A DNA stretch of 64,000 bases from an uncultured Paraprevotella sp. (GTDB lineage: Bacteria > Bacteroidota > Bacteroidia > Bacteroidales > Bacteroidaceae), in NCBI GenBank assembly GCA_944321525.1, contig CALULQ010000011.1, positions 1 through 64,000 on the forward strand, given 5' to 3'. The translations under genes and the position numbers were made by a program. The notes beneath the pieces are model-generated. The model searched no databases, had not been told where the DNA came from, and saw nothing but the letters and a program-made list of their open reading frames with translations. How positions within the stretch are numbered: position 1 is the first letter of the stretch; the number at the start of each line of letters is the position of its first letter. Of this stretch, positions 54,139 to 63,680 are shown in pieces.

Positions 54139-55164
54139 ATGCAGAAGAAAAAGTATCTATTGTTTTTAGGCGCATGGGCCTGCCTCTTCATGGCGGGCGT
54201 CGGCGCGTGCCGCAAGCCAGCCCCGAGGACCATCGTGCCGGGCACGGTGTGGCATGACACGGAGGGGAATCCCATCAACGCCCATGGGGGAGGCATCTTG
54301 TATCACGACGGCACCTATTACTGGTATGGGGAATACAAGGGCGACTCCACGCGCTACAGCCCGGACATCTGCGTGGGATGGCGGGCCGAGGCTGGCGGAG
54401 TGGCGTGCTATTCGTCGGCCGACCTGGCGGAATGGACCTTCGAGGGCGTGGTGCTGCCGCCCGACACGGCCGACCCGCGTTCGGACCTCCACCCTTCTCA
54501 AATCATAGAGCGCCCCAAAGTGGTCTACAACGACAAGACGGAGAAGTTCGTCATGTGGGTGCACATCGACGACCCGAACTACGAGAAGGCGCACGCGGGA
54601 GTAGCCGTAGCCGACTCGCCCACGGGCCCGTTCACCTACCTGGGCTCCTGCAAGCCAAACGGGGAAGACAGCCGCGACCAGACCCTGTTCAAGGACGACG
54701 ACGGGCGAGCCTACCACATTTATTCGTCGGAGTGGAACAAGACGCTCCACATCGGACTACTGAACGAGGACTACACCCGGCACACGGGGACTTACACGCG
54801 CAACTTCGTAGGCCAGTATCGCGAGGCGCCGGCCGTGTTCAAACACGAGGGGAAGTATTACCTCATCCCTTCCGGCTGCACGGGATGGGACCCGAACACG
54901 GCGCAATGCGCGGTGGCGGACTCCATGCTGGGCGAATGGACGGTGATCGGCAATCCCTGCAAGGGGGAGGGCGCGGAAACGACCTTCGGGGCGCAAAGCA
55001 CCTTCGTGCTGCCCGTCGAGGGGCAGGAGGGGCGGCTCGTAGCCATGTTCGACCGCTGGAACAAGACCGACCTGGACGACTCGCGCTACGTGTGGCTCCC
55101 CATCGCGTTCACCGACGGCCGGCCGGTGATTGAGTGGAAAGACGCTTGGAACCTTGACGAATGA
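54139..55164 (+). CDS. GH43-family glycoside hydrolase, lipoprotein
   Basis: A 341-residue five-bladed-propeller hydrolase with lipobox GVGAC. NAHGGGILYHDGTYYWYGEYKG supplies the first-blade residues (given in the order INAHGGGILYHDG then TYYWYGEY). A central DSRDQTLFKDDDGRAYHIYS holds the pKa-modulating Asp and QYREAPAVFKHEGKYYLI the catalytic Glu. The N-terminal pattern recalls the exo-beta-1,3-galactanase-type subfamilies. It heads a run of hydrolases with GH35 next, which suggests galactan or arabinogalactan side chains. The subfamily is inferred. Confidence 0.85.
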   Translation: MQKKKYLLFLGAWACLFMAGVGACRKPAPRTIVPGTVWHDTEGNPINAHGGGILYHDGTYYWYGEYKGDSTRYSPDICVGWRAEAGGVACYSSADLAEWTFEGVVLPPDTADPRSDLHPSQIIERPKVVYNDKTEKFVMWVHIDDPNYEKAHAGVAVADSPTGPFTYLGSCKPNGEDSRDQTLFKDDDGRAYHIYSSEWNKTLHIGLLNEDYTRHTGTYTRNFVGQYREAPAVFKHEGKYYLIPSGCTGWDPNTAQCAVADSMLGEWTVIGNPCKGEGAETTFGAQSTFVLPVEGQEGRLVAMFDRWNKTDLDDSRYVWLPIAFTDGRPVIEWKDAWNLDE

Positions 55165-55200
55165 AATACGCTGTTTCATGAACGAATTCAATCCATACGA

Positions 55201-56934
55201 ATGAAGAAGACTTTGCTATCACTGGCCCTCTCGCTCGCTCTCGTTGGCGGGAGGGCGCAGGCGGGCGGCCCCGACCACCCGCACCTGGACAGGCGGAACG
55301 GACAGACGCAACTCATCGTGGACGGCAAGCCTTGGCTGATGCTGGCCGCCGAGCTGCACAACTCGGCAACCGGCAGCGCCCACCGCATGGCTCCCGTCTG
55401 GGGGCAGATGGCCGCCAAGAACGTCAACACCGTGCTGGCCCCCGTCAGCTGGGAGCTCATAGAGCCGGAAGAAGGGCGGTTTGACTTCGCCCAAGTGGAC
55501 AGCATCATCGCGGGCGCCCAGGGGGCCGGGCTCAAGGTGGGCATCCTGTGGTTCGGGAGCTGGAAGAACGGGCTTTCCACCTACGCCCCGTCATGGGTGA
55601 AGCTGGACACGCGGCGCTTCCCGCTGGCCTGCTTCAACGACGGAAGGAAGGCCAACATGCTCTCCACCCTGGGGCGCGAAACCATGGAGGCCGACGCACG
55701 GGCCTTCGCCGCGATGATGGAGCACATCAAGGCAACGGACCACGACCACACAGTAGTCGTGGTGCAGGTGGAAAACGAGATGGGGGCGCTGGACTTGGCC
55801 GCGGCCTTCTGGGGCACGCCCAACCGCGCCATACGCGACTATTCGCCCGCTGCCAACCGCGCCTTCAAGGGACAGGTGCCCGAAGCGCTGACCGACTACT
55901 TGGCGGAACACCGCAAGGAGCTGCACCCCGCCATCCGCCAAGCCTGGGAGGCCAACGGAAGCAAGCGGACGGGCACGTGGGAAGAGGTGTTCGGCAAAGG
56001 GCAGCCCGGCAGCGGCACAGACCGATGGATGGACGAGTATCCCTACCTGACGGAAGAAATCTTCATGGCCTGGCACTACGCCACCTACGTGGAGCATGTC
56101 GCCTCGCGGGGCAAGCAGGCCTACGCCCTGCCCATGTATGTCAACGCATGGCTGAAATTCAGCAGCTGGGAGGAACCGGGCAAATATCCGTCAGGGGGCC
56201 CGTTGCCGCACGTGTTCGACATCTGGCGCGCGGCGGCCCCGTCCATTGACTTCTTCGCCCCGGACATCTATGCCATAGAAATCTTCGACGAGACCTGCCG
56301 GCAATACGCCGCCGGGGGGAACCCGCTGTTCATCCCCGAGACGACGGCCGACGCGGCGGGCGCGGCGCGGGCGTTCTACGCCTTCGGCCACTACGGGGCC
56401 ATCTGCTACTCGCCCTTCGGGATAGACCGGTGGTGGTCCGTGGGCGACCCGTCGTATGACAAGGCCTTCGGCTACCTGAAGCACCTCGCCCCCTACATCC
56501 AGTCGGCGGCCGGGACTCCCCGCCTGGCGGGACTGCTCATCGACGGCCCCAAGCGCACCGACAGCGTGGAGCTGGGGGAATACGTCATCAGCATCGGGCC
56601 CCACTCGAACAACCGCGTCATGGCCCTGGCCGGCATCGTGACGAAGAAAGAGGAGCCGCAATCCTCCAACGGCGGGACGGCCGGCCTGCTGGTCATCGAG
56701 ATGGGCGAGGGCGATTTCCTGCTGGCCGGGTTCGGCGACATGATGGTCACCATCGGGAAAGGCAGCCGCTGCAAGACGGACAACCTGGGGCTGCTCTCAG
56801 TGGACGAAATCACCTTCGCGGACGACGGGGAAATGCTGTGCCACCGGCTCAACGGCGACGAGGCGACGCACTGCTGCGTCTCCATCGGCAAGGACGAGGC
56901 CAAGGCTTTCAGGATAAAAATGTATGGATATTGA
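55201..56934 (+). CDS. GH35 beta-galactosidase (DUF5597 C-terminal domain)
   Basis: A 577-residue secreted enzyme with signal peptide ending AQA. TIM-barrel motifs: VDGKPWLMLAAELHNSATGS, NTVLAPVSWELIEPEEGRFDF, acid/base Glu in VVVQVENEMGALD (about residue 195) and nucleophile Glu in NPLFIPETTADA (about 380). The C-terminal beta domain (from about 440) fits DUF5597. It removes terminal beta-galactose. It lies 37 bases after the GH43 gene. Confidence 0.92.
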   Translation: MKKTLLSLALSLALVGGRAQAGGPDHPHLDRRNGQTQLIVDGKPWLMLAAELHNSATGSAHRMAPVWGQMAAKNVNTVLAPVSWELIEPEEGRFDFAQVDSIIAGAQGAGLKVGILWFGSWKNGLSTYAPSWVKLDTRRFPLACFNDGRKANMLSTLGRETMEADARAFAAMMEHIKATDHDHTVVVVQVENEMGALDLAAAFWGTPNRAIRDYSPAANRAFKGQVPEALTDYLAEHRKELHPAIRQAWEANGSKRTGTWEEVFGKGQPGSGTDRWMDEYPYLTEEIFMAWHYATYVEHVASRGKQAYALPMYVNAWLKFSSWEEPGKYPSGGPLPHVFDIWRAAAPSIDFFAPDIYAIEIFDETCRQYAAGGNPLFIPETTADAAGAARAFYAFGHYGAICYSPFGIDRWWSVGDPSYDKAFGYLKHLAPYIQSAAGTPRLAGLLIDGPKRTDSVELGEYVISIGPHSNNRVMALAGIVTKKEEPQSSNGGTAGLLVIEMGEGDFLLAGFGDMMVTIGKGSRCKTDNLGLLSVDEITFADDGEMLCHRLNGDEATHCCVSIGKDEAKAFRIKMYGY

Positions 56935-56959
56935 CAAGACAAACACAAGACATAGCATC

Positions 56960-58411
56960 ATGCATAAAAGACATTCTTTGCGGAAACGGGCCCTGCCCGG
57001 ATTGTTGCTCCTTGCGGGAGCGGCCCTTTCTTATGCCTCGCCCGCGGGAGCTGCCACGGTAGCACCGGGCGACGGCCGTGGAGCGCGGACATTTCATGTG
57101 GACCCCGCGAACGACGGGGACATGGCGGACGGCAGCAGGGAACACCCCTTCAGGACATTGGACGACTTGAGCGACATGCGGTTCCGCCCTGGAGACAGCA
57201 TCCTGCTTTCCGGCGCCGGGACGCTGGAGGGGCGCATCCGGGTTTCCGGCGTGAAGGCCACGCCGGACGCTCCCGTCGTCATCACGTCGTACGGGGGCGG
57301 AAGGGCGGAAATCCTCTCGGGCGAATCGTCCGCCATCACCGTCGAGAACTGCGAGCACATCCACATAAAGGACGTGGCCGTGAGAGGCAAAGGCCGCAAG
57401 GAGGGAAACAAGGGGAGCGGAATCGAGGTGACAGACTCCCGGCACGTGAGGATTGAGCACGCCGAGGCTTCGGGCTATCTCATGAACGGCATCGGGGTGA
57501 CGGGCGGCGAGGACATACGCATCGCCCACTCCTATACCCACGACAATGGCTTCAACGGGATCGAGGTGACGGGGCGCCCCGGCGGAGACTCCGTGCGCAA
57601 CGTGTACGTAGGCTACTGCATCGCGGAGAACAACCCGGGATGCCCCGCCATCACGGACAACCATAGCGGGAGCGGAATCCTGCTGGGATACGTCAGGCAT
57701 GCCTTGGTGGAATACTGCGAGGCGATGGAGAACGGCTGGGACATGCCCCGCCCCGGGAACGGTCCGGTGGGCATCTGGGGCTACGAGGCGGACCATCTGA
57801 CCATACAGTATTGCTATTCGCACGACAACAAGACCTCGCCCAACGGATATGACGGCGGCGGGTTCGACTTCGATGGGGGCATAACGAACTCCGTCATGCA
57901 ATACAACCTGTCGATGAACAACGAGGGGGCCGGTTATGGGCTGTTCCAGTTCGGCGGCGCCGGGGTGTGGAGCGACAACGTCATGCGCTACAACGTGAGC
58001 ATCAACGACGGGTGGAAATACTCCCATGCGGGCATCTTTGTGTGGTGCGCGCCGGAGCACAAGGATTCGCCGTTGTGCAACACGCTGGTGCACGACAACC
58101 TGGTCGTCAACGGGAGCCACTCCATCGCCTTCAGTTCGCCCTATGCCTCGGGCCTGGAGTTCGCGGACAACAAGTTCCTGCTCACGGGGACAGGCATGGA
58201 GCATTTCCACGGCGACGACCTCAAATCGCTCTCCTCGTACAAAGGCAACCGCTATTGGTCGCAGAAAGCGGAGCGCGACGGCAGTCCCCAACCCCGGGAG
58301 CCGTTGGACGGGGAGGCCGTCTACGGCAAGATCTCTTATTCGCCGCCCGGGCGGATAGACATCGTCCGGATAAAAGGCATCGTGAGCGACTTGATTTTCG
58401 GAAAGGATTGA
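56960..58411 (+). CDS. Secreted right-handed parallel beta-helix protein
   Basis: A 483-residue protein starting at ATG 56960, which gives a clean signal peptide (ending ASPAGA); an in-frame ATG at 56924 overlaps the GH35 stop. After FHVDPANDGDMADGSREHPF, the DUF1565-like entry, come about ten coils with repeated N/G positions (IRIAHSYTHDNGFNGIEVTG, VRHALVEYCEAMENG). Such helices occur in pectate lyases, GH28-like and other glycan-cleaving enzymes. No catalytic set was identified. It belongs to the GH43-GH35 group. Confidence 0.75.
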   Translation: MHKRHSLRKRALPGLLLLAGAALSYASPAGAATVAPGDGRGARTFHVDPANDGDMADGSREHPFRTLDDLSDMRFRPGDSILLSGAGTLEGRIRVSGVKATPDAPVVITSYGGGRAEILSGESSAITVENCEHIHIKDVAVRGKGRKEGNKGSGIEVTDSRHVRIEHAEASGYLMNGIGVTGGEDIRIAHSYTHDNGFNGIEVTGRPGGDSVRNVYVGYCIAENNPGCPAITDNHSGSGILLGYVRHALVEYCEAMENGWDMPRPGNGPVGIWGYEADHLTIQYCYSHDNKTSPNGYDGGGFDFDGGITNSVMQYNLSMNNEGAGYGLFQFGGAGVWSDNVMRYNVSINDGWKYSHAGIFVWCAPEHKDSPLCNTLVHDNLVVNGSHSIAFSSPYASGLEFADNKFLLTGTGMEHFHGDDLKSLSSYKGNRYWSQKAERDGSPQPREPLDGEAVYGKISYSPPGRIDIVRIKGIVSDLIFGKD

Positions 58412-58427
58412 AACGGGCGCACGCCTT

Positions 58428-58540
58428 GCGGAGCTCCGGAACGTGCTTTCCGCAAAGCACTCGAGTACTCTGCGGAAAGTACTCGAGTACCGAGCGCAGA
58501 GTACGCCGGCGACTTCGGCACGGGGTCGCCGGCGAAACCT
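58428..58540. repeat. Dispersed extragenic repeat, copy 2
   Basis: This region shares several exact blocks with 40770-40845, including GCGGAAAGTACTCGAGTAC (58472-58490) and GCAGAGTACGCCG. The CTCGAGTAC unit occurs twice, and a 10-bp hairpin GCCGGCGAC/GTCGCCGGC (58505-58533) ends it. It is intergenic, between the beta-helix gene and the regulator. Confidence 0.75.
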
Positions 58541-58557
58541 GATTTCCGCCCGGCGGC

Positions 58558-58588
58558 TTGCAGGTCCGAGATATTCTTAATAACTTTA
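58558..58588 (+). promoter_or_regulatory. Promoter of the hybrid two-component regulator
   Basis: -33 TTGC (58558-58561), 19 bases, -7 TAACTTTA (58581-58588; last base differs from consensus). It lies 29 bases before the ATG. Confidence 0.6.
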
Positions 58589-58617
58589 TCCCCTCACAGA
58601 CATAATTCCAAACGACC

Positions 58618-61600
58618 ATGACGAACAAACTGCTGCCGGCCCTTTCCCTGCTGCTCGTTGCCTGCTGCGCCTGCGCGCTGAAGGCCTAGGAACTGGTGCA
58701 CTACGGGCTGGACGACGGGCTCTCCAGCACGGAAATCACAGCCATCTGCGAGGACGACAACTACATCTGGATTGCCACCGAGGACGGACTCAACCGCTTC
58801 GACGGGCATCACTTCAAAGTGTACAAGCCCGGCAAAGGAGGCGGAAACGGATTGAGGCACAGCCACATCGAGACGCTCTTCGTCGACTCGGGAGGACTGC
58901 TGTGGATTGGTTTCAAATCCGGCGGGGTGGACGTCTACAATCCGTACACGGGGCGGTTCACCCCTCTCGACAGCCTGGTCGGGCAACCCGTACCCCGACG
59001 GATTTTCTCCATCTTCGAAGACTCCGGCCACAACATCTGGCTGGGCGGCTGGGAAGAAAGGATATGCAGGCTGACGCCCGACGACAAGGAGCGCAGCAGC
59101 TTCACCGCGACCTACAGCGACCGGGCCTGCATCGCCTCCAGCTTTGCCGAGAAGCCCAAGGGGCACATCTGGATTGGCACCTACACGGGGCTCGTCCGCT
59201 ACGACGCCCAAAAGCAGGAATGGGAAAGCATGCCGGCGGGAGACCGGGTCGTCACGGACCTGTACGACACGGGAGAGCCCCGCACGCTCTACTATTCGTC
59301 ATGGGACAACGCGCTGCACAAGCTGGATTGGACCGACGGCCCGGAGCGCATACAGACCACGCGGCTCCACGACGTCGGCACCCCCGTCTTCTGCCTGCTG
59401 GGCTCCGGCGGGCGGCTCCTTGCCGGCACATGGGGCGACGGGGTGAAGGTGTGCGGCAAGGACGGCGGGCGGCCGCTCCCGCTCCCGGGAACGGAACACT
59501 GGGGGACGACGTTCGTCTATGCCCTCTTCAAGGACAGGGCCGGTAACATTTGGATCGGCTTCTACGGGAAGGGCTTGTACAAATACACCGACCGCGACCG
59601 GGGAACCAGCCGGCTGACCGCCAGCCCCGTGCCCCACTCGCCCGTCAGCTCGATTGCCGGGCAGCAGGACCGGCTGCTGCTGGGGACGTTGGGAGACGGC
59701 ATGTATGCCTACGACATGGAGACCGGCGACATGAGGGAGTGCTACAAGACGGGCAACAAGGAGAGCGACCACATCCTGGCCATCAAACAATACGGCGACC
59801 TCACCCTCGTGGGCCACGACGGGACGGGGCTGCTCTATTCGTTCGGCAGCGGGGACGGCTCCCGCCCCCAGTGGAAAGAGTTCCGGGCCGGCAAGGAACT
59901 GGTAAAGGCCACGGCCTTCTGCTTCGACGGCGACAGGGTGTGGGTCGGTACGAAACAAAACGGGCTGATGTCGGTCGGCGTCGACGGCCGGACGAAAGAG
60001 ATGACGGGCTTCGCCGTACATGAATCTTCCGGGCGGGAACGCATAAACGCCATCGTCCCTTACCGCGACGAACGGCTCTTCATCGCCTCCTACAGCGGGC
60101 TGGCAGTCTTCGACAAGTCGGAGCAGCGGGCCGTGGGGCGCAAGGTCATCGACGACGAAACTGTCTACTCCATCATCGAAGACCGACCGGGCCGTTGCTG
60201 GTGGGTCGGCACGTCCGGCAGCCTGCTGAAGATGGTGCAGCGGGGCGACTCCCTGCACATCTCGCTCGCCTTCCCCTCCTATCCGTTGCCGCAGGGAGCC
60301 GTCAAGTCCCTCTTGCTCGACAGCAACCACAATCTGTGGTTCTTCATCGGCGACAGGGTGTTCTGCCACATCGACAGCGAGCACCGCCTCTGCGAGCCCG
60401 ACATCGGACATTGGGGCAACCTCACCATCCTCACGGCCGAGAAGGTGCTTCGCGGCGGAAGGGAATACATCTTGTGCGGCGACACGGAGCAGGTCATCGC
60501 CATAGACACAGAAAAGGCCCTGAACCAGAAGGACGAGACGCGGCTCATACTGACCGACCTGGAGGTGGACCACCGGAAAGTGCAGGCGGGCGACACCTTG
60601 GCCCGCCGCGTCGTCCTGACGGAAAACCCAGAATACGCCCACGCCATGACCCTGCCCCATGATGCCAAATGGATTTCGCTGGCCTTCACGGAAACGGGCG
60701 AGACCGGCTACCGCAACAAATACTTGTACAGGATGGCCGGCTTCACGGACGAATGGCAACATTTCGACGCGTCCGTCCCCCTGACCTTCTCGCGGCTCAA
60801 TCCCGGGAAATATGCCTTGGAAATCAAGAGATACGACGAAGCGCCCGACGCGGGGCCGTGCTGGGCCATGGACATCACCGTCGTCCCGCCTTGGTGGAAG
60901 ACGCCGTTGTTCCGCGCCGCCGTGGCCCTCGCCGTCCTGCTGGCCGTCGTGTCCGCCGTGCGCCTGGTCATCCTGCGCAACAAGAAGGAGAACCTGCGGA
61001 AACTGCGGGCGATGGAGACGTTGAAGAAAGAAGAACTGCTGAAAGAGAAGGAAAGCTTCTTCGACAGTCTGGGACACGACCTCATCACGCCCTTGTCGCT
61101 GATTCTGGCGCCGGCCAACGACCTGCTGCGCGAAACCGACGAGACGGACGCGCGGCATGAGAAACTGTCCATCATCTCCAAGAACGCCACGTTCCTGTCC
61201 GACCTGTTCTCCACGGTTCTCGACTTCAAGCGCGTGGAGCTCTCCGACATGGCGGTCTGCAGGCGGAACGTCGAGGCCGTGTCGTTCTGCCGCACCATCG
61301 TCAACGCGTTCAACTATCTGGCGGATTCCAAGCAGATTCAGCTGGACTTCCAATCCGCCATCCCCTCCGCGCACGTATGGATCGACCAGGTGAAATTTGA
61401 ACGGATCCTGTACAACCTCCTGAGCAACGCCGTCAAGTACACTCCCCACCAAGGCCGCGTGTCCGTGGCATTGGAATATGCGGACGGCCTGCTGGCCGTG
61501 TCCGTCAAAGACACCGATCCGGGCATCAACCCGTCGCACCAGGCCGCGGTGTTCGACAAGTTCTACCGCGAGCCCCAATACGACAAGGAGAACAGCCCCG

Positions 61601-62559
61601 GCGGACTGGGCTTGGGGCTATACGTCGTGAAGAAGTTCGTCGCCGCCATGGACGGAACGGTCTCCGTCTGTTCGCGCCCCGGCGAAGGCACCACCCTGTG
61701 CGTGAAACTGCCGGCAGAACAAGCCGAAAGCCGGCAGTCGGCGGCCGACATCCCCGAACCCGACCCGCAAGCCAACGACACGGCCGGCCATGCCACCATT
61801 CTGCTGGTGGAGGACAACGAGCAAATCCTCAACTACCTTGCCGGCCAATTGGCGGGACACTTCAACATCGTGACCGCCACCAACGGGGAAGAGGCCCTGG
61901 AACAGACCGAACGCCACCTCCCCGAAATCATCATATCGGACATCATCATGCCCGGCATGGACGGCCTGGAACTGTGCCGGCACATCAAGGAAAACCCGCT
62001 CTACGCCGACATCTTCATGATACTGCTCACCGCAAAGACGTCGGCGGAAGACGAACTGAAAGGCTACAAGGGAGGCGCCGACATTTACATCAGGAAGCCT
62101 TTCGACACCGCCGCACTGGCCAGCCAAATCTCGAACATCCTGAACACGCGCCAGAAACGGAAAGAACAACTGCTGAAAAGCCTGACGGCGCAAGGCCACG
62201 CCCCCGTGGAGTTCAACTCCAAGGAAGTGTTCCTGCAGCAGGCCATGAAAGTGATAGAAGAAAACCTGGACAAGGCCGACTTCAACATCGAAGAGTTCGC
62301 GGCCGCCATGAACATCAGCAAGACCGTCCTCCACAAGAAATTCAAGATGCTCATCGGACAGACGCCCAACCAGTTCATCCGGGCCGTCAGAATCAGGAAA
62401 GCGTCGGAACTGCTGGAAAGCACCGACTTGTCGGTCACCGAAATCGCCTACCTGACCGGCTTCAACCAGGCCCACTATTTCATCAAGTGCTTCAAGGAAG
62501 TGTATGATGAAACGCCCAAGAACTTCCGTGAACGGAAAAGGAAAGGGCCGAAGACCTGA
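58618..62559 (+). pseudogene. Hybrid two-component system regulator with amber codon after the signal peptide
   Basis: From ATG 58618 a 23-residue signal peptide (ending CALKA) is followed directly by TAG (58687-58689) where related proteins continue; the rest is open to 62559. CAG to TAG is the simplest change. The sensor has about 14 propeller repeats (IWIATEDGLNRFDG and similar), a Y_Y_Y domain and one membrane helix (about 762-785). Then come histidine kinase (His820 in SLGHDLITPL), ATPase (Asn937 in LLSNAVKY; G-box reads DTDPGI), receiver (Asp1108 in ISDIIMPGMDG) and AraC HTH (about 1210-1313). Such regulators sense oligosaccharides in the periplasm. A GTG at 58696 could restart translation, but without signal peptide. 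Confidence 0.88.
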
Positions 62560-62638
62560 ACGGAGGAAGCGGCCTGCAACGGGGACGGAATTGACAAATC
62601 ACAAAATCGAGGACGGCGCCACGGCCTTCCCTTCACCC

Positions 62639-63103
62639 TTATAGTCCCAATTCATTCATGACATGCCTCACTCCCTCGATTGTCTCCGTGTCCTGCGAAA
62701 TCTGCGCAATCCGCATCGCCTTCCTGAACACATCGCCCAGATAGTTGCGGTCGCGGATTTCCGCCAACGAATCCAAGGTGCGGTTCAGCTCACGCTCCGG
62801 GTCATGCGTCATGGAGACTTTCACGATCCTCTCCACCTCCGGACGGGACAACCCCAGACTTTGGATTGTCGACTGGACGATGGCATTCGCCTCATCGCTG
62901 AATGCGCTCAACGGGGAAGCCCCTTGCACTAAAGCAAGAAACTTCACGATGGCGTATTTTTGGTTCGTCAGCAAATCCTTTGCCGGGTTTGTGACCACGG
63001 CTGGCCTATTCGCGAACTTCCTCTCCGACTTATCCGCACTCCTATGAAGCGCAAAAGCCGCTACCGCCATCAAGGCGGCCAAAATGAACAAAAAGACTTC
63101 CAT
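62639..63103 (-). CDS. TerB-like protein with N-terminal membrane helix
   Basis: 154 residues starting at ATG 63103 (MEVFLFIL) behind GGAGCAGG; a TTG further upstream is less likely. One membrane helix (2-20) precedes a helical domain with PLSAFSDEANAIVQSTIQSL and repeated acidic positions (DPERELNRTLDSLAEI), as in TerB/tellurite-resistance-like folds. It is last in a run of five small genes. The function is not known. Confidence 0.6.
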   Translation of the reverse strand: MEVFLFILAALMAVAAFALHRSADKSERKFANRPAVVTNPAKDLLTNQKYAIVKFLALVQGASPLSAFSDEANAIVQSTIQSLGLSRPEVERIVKVSMTHDPERELNRTLDSLAEIRDRNYLGDVFRKAMRIAQISQDTETIEGVRHVMNELGL

Positions 63104-63113
63104 TCCTGCTCCT

Positions 63114-63290
63114 TCAATCAAGACCCTTCATGTATTCGTTATATTTCCCGCGCCGGTAAACCACCATTATAATCATCGGGAAGAAGATGGCGCAGGCGAC
63201 GACGTCCACGACCCAGCTCATCGCGCTACGGTTGTAGTCCACTTTTTCGTTGTGTCGGCGAATCTTTTCCCTAAGCCTGTCCTCGTCCAT
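63114..63290 (-). CDS. Small membrane protein (58 residues)
   Basis: ATG 63290 to TGA 63114. A basic N-terminus (MDEDRLREKIRRHNEK), one hydrophobic helix (MSWVVDVVACAIFFPMIIMV) and a basic tail ending YMKGLD. It overlaps the upstream gene by 20 bases and lies 10 bases before the TerB-like start. Confidence 0.65.
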   Translation of the reverse strand: MDEDRLREKIRRHNEKVDYNRSAMSWVVDVVACAIFFPMIIMVVYRRGKYNEYMKGLD

Positions 63291-63480
63291 CTTCCTGTCC
63301 TCCTTTCCTGTTCCAGTCCTCCTTTTCCTTTTGTTCCCTCTCCTTCGTCTTCCCGCGGTGCACGAGATAAGCCCCCAAGCCTGTCCAGAAAAGAGGCCCT
63401 ACGACACTCGTGCCGCCCACCAGGCTTCCCACGAGACTCAAGATGCCGAGCACCAAAACAATCCAACCTGCGATTTTCAT
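63271..63480 (-). CDS. Small membrane protein (69 residues)
   Basis: Two short hydrophobic helices (AGWIVLVLGILSLVGSLVGG and SVVGPLFWTGLGAYLV) followed by a highly charged tail rich in Lys, Glu and Arg. The ATG overlaps the stop of the upstream gene (ATGA). Unknown function. Confidence 0.65.
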   Translation of the reverse strand: MKIAGWIVLVLGILSLVGSLVGGTSVVGPLFWTGLGAYLVHRGKTKEREQKEKEDWNRKGGQEDGRGQA

Positions 63481-63680
63481 TTGTCCTTCCGTTTAATGTC
63501 TATAAAATCCACGTCATTCTCAATCTTTTTCGAGCACAAGGTCACGATAAGCCCCAGGAACAAGTTGATCACCGAGAGGAAGAAGGCCCACCCGAAACCG
63601 ATTTTGCGCTTGCGCCCCAGGCAACCAACACCGTAAGCCAACGCCAATCCAATCACAAAGAAAAAGAACGTCTCCATCAT
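63477..63680 (-). CDS. Small membrane protein (about 67 residues)
   Basis: Starts at ATG 63680 (TAATG overlap with the gene upstream) or 63677. Two membrane helices (TFFFFVIGLALAYGVGCLG and WAFFLSVINLFLGLIVTL) are joined by a basic loop (RKRKIG), with a basic C-terminus. Unknown function. Confidence 0.65.
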   Translation of the reverse strand: MMETFFFFVIGLALAYGVGCLGRKRKIGFGWAFFLSVINLFLGLIVTLCSKKIENDVDFIDIKRKDK

